From Populus alba (Eukaryota > Streptophyta > Magnoliopsida > Malpighiales > Salicaceae): a DNA stretch of 64,000 nucleotides. The notes under the pieces were generated by a model, which saw only the letters and a program-made list of their open reading frames with translations, was not told the origin of the DNA and did not search any database. Each line of letters opens with the position of its first letter. Position 1 is the first letter of the stretch. The DNA lies in NCBI RefSeq assembly GCF_005239225.2, contig NC_133284.1, positions 3,625,770 to 3,689,769 of the forward strand, in the 5' to 3' direction. Position numbers and translations under genes: made by a program. Positions 48,782-58,631 of the stretch are shown piece after piece.

Positions 48782-49898
48782 CTTCTATGGGAAAAATAGG
48801 ATAAAGGGCTACTTGGAAAATGAATTTTCTGAAGCTAACTCAAACTCGGGATGATTGAATATCAGGTCTGGCATGCTATTTATAGTGTAGTTCATGAAAA
48901 AGAGGGTTCATATCCACCATCCATGTGGTTAGATCCTAGGGTGATAGCGTATGCAATATTAGGGTTAATTAAACAAGAGCGGACAATGGACTTGTCAATA
49001 TTGAAATTATAAAGTAACATTCATAATTAAACAAAGTAATTAGAATCGGCACAAAAACAAGACAGGATTTAAAAAATAATAATTTAGATAAACACTAAGA
49101 TGCATCTTGTACGTTAACTAATGAAAGAAGAAGTTGACATTTTTTTTTTTGTTCTTGAACCAATGTCATATATCGCCTTAGATAGCTTGTGTAAAATGAT
49201 TCTTGTGGATCAACAGGCCTTGATTTTATTTTATTTTAAGAAAAAGGGGGGTTCTCGTTCATAAAGCCATATAAAGATTAATTATGAAAACCTAGAAAGA
49301 TTCAGTGGTACTCCACTACTACTTGTAAATATAAAATGAAAAATAAAAGGGTTCTTGTTCATAAAAAAAGTGTAACGACTAATTATGAAAACATAAAGGC
49401 TACTTGGATACTCCACTACTTTTATATATATAACGGGCCCGTGCTAACGTCATGAGCCACACCCAATATTTCTTTTTACACCAGAAAAAGAATATCTAAT
49501 ATTTTTCTTTCTGCACTAAAAATAATGAGTTTTTCAGAAATTCAACTACCCAATAAGATTTTTGAATTGAATAATTAAAAATCTTAATTGAATAATTAAT
49601 TGATTGATTGTTTTTAACCATCTCATTTATTCTCTTGAAACTAAAGTAGCTTGCGGTTTAGTACTTGCAAAAGGTTTCTATTGGTAGAGATAAGAACTCT
49701 TCAATGCTCAAATAAGTAATTTTTTTTAGAGAGGAAAAAAATAAAATAATATTTTAGAGAGAGATGCTCTAAAAATATATATATGCAATAAAGAATAAAA
49801 ATTGTGCACATTTGTTCTGAAGGTTTCGAAATGTATTTTATAGCTCATGAGTCTTATCTTTTTGTGAAGAGAAGAGCCTGCAGTGTAATTACCATAAT

Positions 49899-50110
49899 AG
49901 TATTTAATAAGGGATAAATATCCCTTACATTTTTATTAATATTTAATGGGAATATGGTGGGTCTTTGGAGGACTTTTATACACCCAAAAAAGATGTGATC
50001 TCACTCTAATAGCATTTAATGAGAGATAAATATCAATTGCATCTATATTAATGTTCGATGGGAATATGTTGAGTCCTTGAAGGACTTTTATACACCTAAA
50101 AGGTGTAGGA
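49899..50110. repeat. Two ~112-bp direct repeats
   Basis: Blocks beginning at 49,899 and 50,011 share AG(T/C)ATTTAAT, GATAAATATC, GGACTTTTATACACC. They lie just before the 66-base array. Confidence 0.7.
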
Positions 50111-50229
50111 AGATTAAGGTCCAAGACGTCAAATGTAGCTAAACTCATGGAGGCTGAATTCTTTCTAAGGTTAGACCCAAGGGAGGATGGTTATTTCCTT
50201 GGGCATACCCAAGAAAAGATTATTGTTGC

Positions 50230-50595
50230 CTTAGACTTGGCTAACTGCTAAATCCAAGTGTCTTGAAGGGTGGCATGTTTGCTACTCCAACTTTGTCTTG
50301 GACTTGGTTGTTTGCTAAATCCAAGTGCGTTGGACTTGGCAGACTGCCATGTTCAAGTGTCTTGGTTCTGGCATGTTTGCTAGACCTACATTACCTTGTA
50401 CTTGGTTGGCTGCCACATCCAAATACCTTAGGTCTAGCATGTTTGTCAAACCCACGTTACCTTGGACTTGGTGGACTGCCAAGTCCAAATGCCTTGAATA
50501 TGATATTTTTACTAAATCCACATTACCTTGGACTTCGCAGGCTATCAAATCCAAATGTCTTGGGTCTGGTATTTTTGCTAGACTCACATTACCTC
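50230..50595. repeat. Imperfect 66-bp tandem repeat array
   Basis: The phrase TTG(G/T)ACTTGG or TTGGACTTCG begins at 50,298, 50,330, 50,396, 50,462 and 50,528. Spacing is 66 bases except one half unit of 32. The repeat includes CTGCCAAGTCCAAATGCCTTG, GGCATGTTTGCTAGA and CCACATTACC-like parts. Because 66 is divisible by 3, long open frames run on both strands without implying a gene. Confidence 0.85.
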
Positions 50596-51679
50596 ACTCT
50601 CTTGGGTGTGCCAAGAAAGGGTGGTCATTCTTTTAGACGTTCCAATAGAGGATGTGGATTCTAATGAGCATGCCAAAGACTGGTACGCTACTAAACCCAA
50701 AAGCATCTAGGTTATAGCTGACGCTAGGCCTAGTGTACCGAGGCTTGGCACACTATCAAACCCCCACTAGGGACATACTCATTTCCTTGGACGTACCCAA
50801 GGAAGGAGAGTCATAAAGGTTTTTTAGACCCGTTACAAAAAGGTTTATCAATATCCAAGTACTGGGATAAACTTTTGGTTGCCAATAGATCAATATTAAA
50901 ATCTCCCGACCTATCTTCATACCTAGTCCATGTTCCAAATCAAATTGTTTTGAAGTTGTCATGACATGATGTGATATAAACAACTTAACAAGTTTAAAAG
51001 CAAGTCAAATGATTGATAAAAATGTGTTTTTAGGTTAAGTATAAATTCCAATGTGACATAATTGTTTTTAAAAAATAAGGGAAATTACCCCTGACATTAT
51101 ATAGTTTGGTTGAAATGACACTTATTTACATAGTTTTGAAAATTTACACTTTGCAACCTAGGTCAAAGGAAAAATTCAAATATGATGAAATGACCATAGG
51201 ACCCCATATATATTATCATTTCACCTACTCTCTCTGACTTTCTCTTTCTTCAATAAACAATGTAGATCCAGTGATTTCTTTCAACTTAAACAATAAAATA
51301 CATATTCAAATTGATTTATCGCACAAACTCATGTTTCATCACGGTTGTCTGTACGAGGTAATGGAATCTCACACATTTTCAAATTGATTTATTGTAGGAT
51401 TTGGGTCTTTAAATTTTGAGGTGGGTTTTAGAGAATTAAATTGAGAAACAAATATTCTAAGTAAAAATTTATTTATGGAAATAAAGTGGTGGATCTTAGT
51501 CTTACTACTGGGTAAGGATATTTTGCTTTACTATTGAGCTAGATAAAAAAAAAAAAAAAGGCTTTGTCATAGAGCATTAAAGCTAGGTTTAGCTAGTAAA
51601 TATAATCCTACCGACTATATCCATGGAGTGTCCTTTTTATTAAAGAGAAGGGGGCTTTCGATAAAGAAAAATAAATCTA

Positions 51680-52179
51680 NNNNNNNNNNNNNNNNNNNNN
51701 NNNNNNNNNNNNNNNNNNNNNNNNNNNNNNNNNNNNNNNNNNNNNNNNNNNNNNNNNNNNNNNNNNNNNNNNNNNNNNNNNNNNNNNNNNNNNNNNNNNN
51801 NNNNNNNNNNNNNNNNNNNNNNNNNNNNNNNNNNNNNNNNNNNNNNNNNNNNNNNNNNNNNNNNNNNNNNNNNNNNNNNNNNNNNNNNNNNNNNNNNNNN
51901 NNNNNNNNNNNNNNNNNNNNNNNNNNNNNNNNNNNNNNNNNNNNNNNNNNNNNNNNNNNNNNNNNNNNNNNNNNNNNNNNNNNNNNNNNNNNNNNNNNNN
52001 NNNNNNNNNNNNNNNNNNNNNNNNNNNNNNNNNNNNNNNNNNNNNNNNNNNNNNNNNNNNNNNNNNNNNNNNNNNNNNNNNNNNNNNNNNNNNNNNNNNN
52101 NNNNNNNNNNNNNNNNNNNNNNNNNNNNNNNNNNNNNNNNNNNNNNNNNNNNNNNNNNNNNNNNNNNNNNNNNNNNNNN
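51680..52179. other. Assembly gap of exactly 500 N
   Basis: An unbroken run of 500 unknown bases. The round number suggests a placeholder for a gap of unknown size. The right arm of the inverted repeat begins at the first base after it (52,180). Confidence 0.99.
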
Positions 52180-52578
52180 CATAATTAATCTTTATATGGC
52201 TTTATGAACGAGAACCCCCTTTTTCTTAAAATAAAATAAAATCAAGGCCTGTTGATCCACAAGAATCATTTTACACAAGCTATCTAAGGCGATATATGAC
52301 ATTGGTTCAAGAACAAAAAAAAAATGTCAACTTCTTCTTTCATTAGTTAACGTACAAGATGCATCTTAGTGTTTATCTAAATTATTATTTTTTAAATCCT
52401 GTCTTGTTTTGTGCCGATTCTAATTACTTTGTTTAATTATGAATGTTACTTTATAATTTCAATATTGACAAGTCCATTGTCCGCTCTTGTTTAATTAACC
52501 CTAATATTGCATACGCTATCACCCTAGGATCTAACCACATGGATGGTGGATATGAACCCTCTTTTTCATGAACTACAC

Positions 52579-52586
52579 TATAAATA
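52579..52586 (+). promoter_or_regulatory. TATA box of the metallothionein gene
   Basis: TATAAATA 102 bases before the start codon, giving a 5' UTR of about 70 bases. Conserved in the left arm. Confidence 0.75.
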
Positions 52587-52680
52587 GCATGCCAGACCTG
52601 ATATTCAATCATCCCGAGTTGAGTTAGCTTCAGAAAATTCATTTTCCAAGTAGCCCTTTATCCTATTTTTCCCATAGAAG

Positions 52681-53140
52681 ATGTCTGGATCAGGTTGTAG
52701 CTGTGGATCTGACTGCAAGTGCGGCAGTGGCTGCAAGTAATTGCTATTTCTTTTCTTTAAAAGCTTTTGCCTAGAAACACCCAGTCATGGAGCATATTAG
52801 TTACTTGATTTCTTATTCTATTTATTTCCTTGCTTCTCTGGAGACTATATTCTGACATCTACCTTTCTGTTTTCGTGATTTCCTTGGCAGATGTGGCATG
52901 TACCCTGACCTAGGTATCTCAGAAAGCACCACAACTGAGACAATCATTGCAGGTTTTGCACCAGTTCAGATGTAAGTGTCGCTGAGTTGAAATACTGTAA
53001 CTAGCTCCAGATAAAAAGGAATTTAACTGATTTGCTACTGCTGCTGCAGGTTCTATGAGAGGTCGGAGATGAACTCTGGTGCTGAGAATGGCTGCAAGTG
53101 TGGATCAAGCTGCACCTGTGATCCATGCTCTTGCAAATGA
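52681..53140 (+). CDS. MT2: Type 2 metallothionein, right copy
   Basis: A 75-residue cysteine-rich metal-binding protein of the cytosol. Exons 52,681-52,736; 52,891-52,971; 53,050-53,140, with GT-AG introns and continuous phase. The N-terminal domain [19 protein letters not shown] and the C-terminal domain [17 protein letters not shown] carry CC/CXC cysteine clusters, separated by a ~40-residue cysteine-free linker ([20 protein letters not shown]). This is the plant type 2 pattern. Family role: binding Cu and Zn ions, metal homeostasis and oxidative stress protection. The frame is intact here, unlike the left copy. A polyadenylation signal AATAAA is at 53,236-53,241. Confidence 0.95.
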
Positions 53141-55276
53141 GAAAACTTGGGCATGGCTCCGGCGAAGCAGTTATTGTATGCTATAATAAAACAGGTGGTC
53201 AGTCCATGTATGTATGATGGTGTTTGCTGTAAATTAATAAAACAGCGAAGGGTTCCTCAAAATCATCTGGAGGATTTCATTTGCTGCTGTAGCTTGATGG
53301 CTACTGATCTTTGTCTTGTGTGTGTGTCACTGTTTTATTGGCTTCAACTTTCAAGATGATTGAATGAAAAATGCTTGATTACTTCGTGCTTTAATAGTGT
53401 GCAAACCTTTTCTTCTCCTTTTTACCTGCAAATCATTGACTTTTCATTTGCTTTGACAATGTTCGATGATTTGGCCATTCCTAATGCTTTTTGATTAGTT
53501 TTAACGAGTTTGGTGCTGTGATAACAATATATATATATATATAATCATATTTTTCTTTCTTGATTTGAAGAATGATCTAAAAAAGTAAATCAAGTAAGTG
53601 TTATACTTGATTAATCAATTAAAAATCTAGCCAGATGAAGTTCTGAAGAGTTTTTTTTGGATAAATCTATTAATCCAGGTTTTACAACTATATAAACAAC
53701 AACTAGAATCCAACATCGCTACGAAAGGTGCTTAATTTGTAAATCTCATGTTAGTTAATTTTTTTGTATTTGTTAGTTTGAATAGGTCACATTCATAGTG
53801 TACATGTCATTTGGGATAATTTTTGTATTTGTTAGTTTGAATTAGTCACGTTAACGCAAAAAAATAATTTTAAAAAATATATCTATTTAATCTAGAAGAG
53901 TTTGTAATTTAAATTATAAATTTAATAAGTTAAGTTATAAAACATAAATTGATCCAATGTCTCATTGTCTTAATATTTTTTTTTAGTAATTTAACTATAT
54001 TTTTTATTAATTATCCTGACTATCTTCAAACTTACCAAATTAATTATGTCATATAAAATAATTTTATATTGTTTAATTTGAAACTTTAGTCAAGTAAAAA
54101 ATAGGATTGAGTGATTTCAAGATTAAATTAATGGGCTAGATTTAATAACAATATAAAAATTCCTTGCAACGTGAATATTTTTTATGTTAATTTTTTTTTA
54201 GTATGATCGACAGGGTAGTGTAAACAATAAACTAGTTTTATCTAAAATAAAATTTCTACAAAATCACTTCTCTCTTTATATTTTAAAAATAAAATCTAAA
54301 TTTGTTAATTAACTTGTCATTCATTCGAGCTTTTTTTGTAATCAGTCATGAATCACATGACATGGGAGAAAAAGCTACAAATGTATGAAAATAAAAGACC
54401 ACTCGGATATTTAACCTAAGCAATCAATTATTTTTAAAGCGTTAGATATTTTATTCATATTCTTTACTAAAATAATATAAAAAAAATTAAAATAATTGAA
54501 GTTGATATTTTTCCGATAAGAAACCATCCCTACCCCAAGTTAACCCTAGCTTAGGATTTATAACTGTGGCATTAAAATATAGATTCAAGACCTTAAATGT
54601 AAAATAAATCGAACCTTTGAGGTTCTCTCTCACGTCAAAGCTTTTTTATTCCAAGAGAATTATGCCCAAAAAATACCTTATAAATGCATCAATTTAGACA
54701 AGGAAAACTTGTCCACAGATGAATTAAAATATACATAATTTTAAAATGGATCATAAAAAAAAAATGGATATCAATAAAAACTGAGGTGGTGACCTGTAAG
54801 GAAAAAAAAAAACATAAAAACAAAATAAGATTAGAAGACCTATATAGGATAAAGGGCTTGAGATATGAACAACAGGTCTCGAGTTCGAGTTCGAGTCAAG
54901 GCGTACATCTCTTGTAAGAACATGGAACAATTTGAGTTTTACTCGCTTATCTAAGCCTACAAAATACAATTTCTGAAAGGTGTAATTTTTTTCGAATTAA
55001 AAAAAAAGTGTTTTTTTTGGATAAATAACTAGAAATTGAGTGGTGAGCGCCCATGCTGTCACTTTGTGCCTTCGATATTAGCGGGCAGTCACCATGGCCC
55101 CAACACTATCCCACCCTCTCTTGCACTGCTAATAAACCTTATCACCAAAAACACATGGCCCCCACACTCTCATTACTAGCACTACTCTCTATAACTCCTC
55201 TCATTAAACCCAATTCAAAGTTCAATTTTTTAGCACCGAAATCATTAGCAGGACTCAAAAGACTCAAACTTCAGCT
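53141..55276. other. Intergenic spacer, right arm
   Basis: Metallothionein 3' UTR, then AT-rich sequence with an (AT)n run near 53,527-53,543; the promoter of the next gene lies before 55,277. No other gene is seen. Confidence 0.5.
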
Positions 55277-57621
55277 ATGGCCACAGCCCCAAATGCTGCC
55301 AAGGTGACCCCAGCCGTGATTGTTGGTGTTGGAAGGGTGGGAAGGGCCTTACAAGAAATGGGCAGTGGTCAGGATTTGCTTGTGAAGAGAGGAGAACCGG
55401 TGCCGCTTGATTTTGAGGGTCCCATTTTGGTTTGTACAAGAAATGATGATCTTGATGCTGTTCTCGAAGCTACACCCAAGCCTAGATGGAGCGGTATCAA
55501 TACCTGATTAAATGTTGCTGTTTTGTTTTTATAAAAATGGTCACAGTGCAAATTGTTTTTTGCTTTTAGTTTCGTTGATTGAATTATAATATTGTATGCT
55601 CTAATTGAACCGAATGGTATTTAGGATTGTTTTGTTTGATTGAGTTGGAAGTTTAATATGTATTGTTTTTGCTTTTAGTTTTGTTGATTGAATTATAATA
55701 TTGTATGCTCTCATTGAATCGAATTGTATATGGGATTGTTTTTGTTTGATTGAATTGGAAGTTTAATATGTCTTATGCCTTTTGAATTGCTTAAATTTTG
55801 ATCTAAAAAAGAAAGAAAGAACAGTTGAGTGACAAAATTTCAGTGTTTTCTTCATCAATGTCGTTGGATTATGCTATTATGGAATTTATTTGATCTGAAA
55901 CTTTGGATTTTGTAATCTTTGCTATGCATTTTATGGCTTCTGATAAATGGCAGTGAAATGATTGGGTGGATGCTGACAGTCTAGCAGATTTGGTTTTTTT
56001 CCAGAATGGGATGCTGGAGCCATGGTTTCAAAGTAAAGGTCTTGGTGATGCAGACCAAGTGCTGGCATATTTTGCTGTATCAAAGCTTGGAGAACCTCCT
56101 ACTGATGGAAAGACTGATACCAATCCTGAAGGACTGACTGCAGCATATGGGAAATGGGCATCTGCAGTAGCTGCTAGATTGCATGCTGGAGGGCTGTCCT
56201 GTAAGGTAAAGAAAGTTTTCTTAATCTTCATCTGATTGAAACATTATAAGGGAATTCATTAAAATCTAAAAAACACAGGGATTGGAGGTTGACACAAATA
56301 GATAAGATCTTCAGGTTTAACTCTGTAATCAAAGATATCTTACATGAAAGTCAAGGTTGGCACTTTGATGGGGTGGGTTTACTGGGTTATTATTATTATT
56401 ATTATTTTTTTCAGTGTTCAAACTTAGTCCAACGTTCCCTCTTTCCCCTTTAAATTCAGAATTGTGGAATTCACATTCTGATATTAGTATGGCGTATTTA
56501 CATTTTTATTCATCGTTGCAATCAGGTTCTTGACAAGAAAGCTTTTCAGAAGCAAATGTTAGAGAAGCTGATCTGGATCTCAGCATTCATGCTTGTTGGA
56601 GCTCGTCATTCAGGGGCAACTGTTGGTGCCGTGGAGAAAGAATTCCGCTATGAGGTAAAGCTATCTTTGACAATGGTGTCTATTTAAAGCATCAGAGTTT
56701 GAATTACTGCGTATCTTTCGCTAGTGTTTATAGTTTATACTTGGATGATTTAATTTGTTTCATTCATTATTTATTTCTTTAATGCTTTCATTTGATTGAA
56801 GCTAATCCGCTGTCTACTTGATGCTATTTAGTAAATCCCATTCCCTATTAGTGCTACTTCTTTATGCTTTGTGGACTTTAAGATATAAATCAATTGGATG
56901 ATGTAATTGTGAAACTAGGTATTTCTTGCACATGATTTTCTGTTTTCTATGTGGTGTGCATATCTAAGCAAGTCATGCTCCAACAACTTGGCAAAGAGCT
57001 CTTTCCTTTCAGCTCTTCGCGAAGCCTCCTATCCTTTTGCAGACCTTTGCTTCACAAGATTATGATTGTTAAGCTCTTGACTTTGTTCGTGCACAATAAA
57101 ATCTCTAAAATGAATAGATCTGATTGATACTGACATTTGTGTTTCCAGGTGTCTAGCCTTATTACAGAACTTGCTTCTGCAGCAGCTGCAGAAAAAGGAA
57201 TAGTATTTAAAGAAGCTATCGGGGAAAGATTATGTGCCTATGCACGCGCTGTTGCCCACTTCCCAACAGCTGTTAAGGAGGTACAAGTTTTTGTTAACCT
57301 TAGCTTTAAGCTTTTTAGCACAACTTTATCAATTTTGATTGAGTTGGTGGATTCGAACTAGTTTGATAAATATAATGTTGGTTAAGAGACTTGAGCCTAC
57401 TTGGACCTAATAGAAGAGGGTTAAGGGAGGATAAAATTTTCCTTATTTTGCAGCACATCTACTGCAAGAATAAAATAAAATTGCAATCTGCTTCTCACTT
57501 GAAAGCTAACTTCTTGCAGTTTAAATGGAGGAATGGCTGGTTCTATTCTCTCTCCGAGAAGGCGGTTTCTGAAGGGAAGCCTGATCCATGCCCCTACACA
57601 CATCGTGGCTTAAAGAGTTAA
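55277..57621 (+). CDS. Rossmann-fold protein of unknown function, right copy
   Basis: About 265 residues from five exons: 55,277-55,493; 55,988-56,205; 56,526-56,654; 57,149-57,280; 57,520-57,621. Exon lengths (217, 218, 129, 132, 102) sum to a whole number of codons with GT-AG junctions. The N-terminus VIVGVGRVGRAL has the GxGxxG nucleotide-binding pattern, followed by ILVCTRNDDLDAVLEATP, which resembles the start of an NAD(P)-dependent reductase. Later parts: DLVFFQNGMLEPW, LIWISAFMLVGARHSG, and FKWRNGWFYSLSEKAV. It resembles a conserved plant family, perhaps the one containing Arabidopsis At4g24090, which I recall as chloroplast-located and uncharacterised; this is from memory. No clear transit peptide is seen before the Rossmann motif. 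I do not assign a reaction. It is intact here, and frameshifted in the left arm. Confidence 0.85.
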
Positions 57622-58631
57622 AAGTAGTCTAGGATATGAAACTTTACTTTGTCAATGGACAGGAATGCATGCAATTAAGGCTGTTACTGTTAATGTTTTT
57701 TTTTTTTTTTTTTATTAAAAATGTTCAGATAAGGAAATTGTTGAAATGAAGGCTGCAAATAATAAGAGGGAAAAGAAACTAACTTTCGGGTCCTTACCAT
57801 AGTCATCATATCCCATCTGGCTAATAACTCAGCCTAGCCTAGGTCAAGAATTGGGCGGGTCGAATAGATAGCGAGATCAATACACTCTCTATAGCCATGA
57901 TAGGCAAAGCCTCTGATTTCTTCTTCTTCTTCTTCTTCTTCTTCTTGTTTTTTCGTTACCAAAATCGGTGAATAGGGGTACTACTGGTACCCTGCAAACC
58001 TCCTAGGAAGCATAGGGCCCATAGTTAACACAGTAGACTGCGTCCCCTTGTGTTAAACCCAAGCACGCTCCATAGGCCATACAGAGAAGAACCATTCCTG
58101 GAACCCTATTTTTTTTCCAGCAACGATAGCGATCTTTCTTCTCTTCTCTTCTTCTTTGCAGCAGCCAAACAAGAAAAGAAAAAAAAAAAAAAACGGTCAA
58201 AAAAAGAAACTTGAAAGAATTTTATTGTAACTCAGATGATGGAAGTGTTCGCCCCCCCCTAAAAATTTCAAGCTTGAATCTCTCATTTGTAAACAAAATA
58301 AAAATCCAAACCATATGAAAATTGACTAGTAACTCTCAGAACTGTACAATTGACTAGTATACACGAATTTTATATTCATTACTTCCTTGAAAAATTAAAT
58401 TTGAATCGATCTCTGGAGACCAAGGAACTGGACGACTTTTCAACTATATGCTACTGAAAATCTACATTCCACCGGTGTTTATTTTTTATTTATACTTGCT
58501 GGTTTGACCCGGTGAGTCACCAAGAAGGTACAAAGAAACATCTCAATTCTTGCTTTACAGGGATATATGAACTTATTTAGGAGCGATTTGGAATCAAAAC
58601 TTTCAAAAAGAAAGAAAAAAGAAGGGCGGAA
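57622..58631. other. Spacer between the Rossmann-type gene and WAKL copy E
   Basis: It contains a (CTT)n run at about 57,918-57,948, a run of 8 C at about 58,252 (9 in the mirror) and the WAK exon-2 relic. No complete gene is seen. Confidence 0.5.
57860..57910 (+). pseudogene. Relic of a WAK-like exon 2 end
   Basis: GCGAGATCAATACACTCTCT followed by ATAGCCATGATAG closely matches the end of exon 2 of copy E (GCGAGATCAATAAACTTTAT then ATAGCCTTGATAG at 59,651-59,683), in the same orientation. The splice donor position reads GCAAAG rather than GTAAGT. It is a trace of a lost WAKL copy upstream of E; the mirror relic is at about 43,558-43,605. Confidence 0.65.

Larger units (their letters stand above)
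37458..49286. repeat. Left arm of the large inverted repeat
   Basis: It is the reverse complement of 52,180-64,000; paired coordinates sum to about 101,460 over the whole length. Checked anchors: metallothionein start 48,781/52,681, Rossmann-type gene start 46,182/55,277, WAKL stop 40,317/61,145, hAT start 37,715/63,744. Differences are mostly one-base changes in homonucleotide runs plus a few substitutions. Confidence 0.97.
48885..51679. other. Left-arm tip and gap-flanking sequence
   Basis: Up to 49,286 this mirrors the right arm; 49,287-51,679 exists only here. It holds a ~100-base direct duplication (49,251 and 49,351, GTTC(T/C)(T/C)GTTCATAAA phrases), a ~112-base repeat (49,899-50,110) and a 66-base repeat array (50,230-50,595). 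No convincing gene is seen. Confidence 0.5.

Noticed and set aside
50263..50664. A 133-codon open frame with Leu-Gly repeats
   Set aside because: It is produced by a 66-base tandem repeat (66 is divisible by 3); overlapping frames are open on both strands and no known domain or promoter is visible.
55053..55307. 84-codon frame overlapping the start of the Rossmann-type gene, considered as a transit-peptide exon
   Set aside because: It runs in a different frame from the GVGRVGRAL frame and has no suitable splice donor to connect them.
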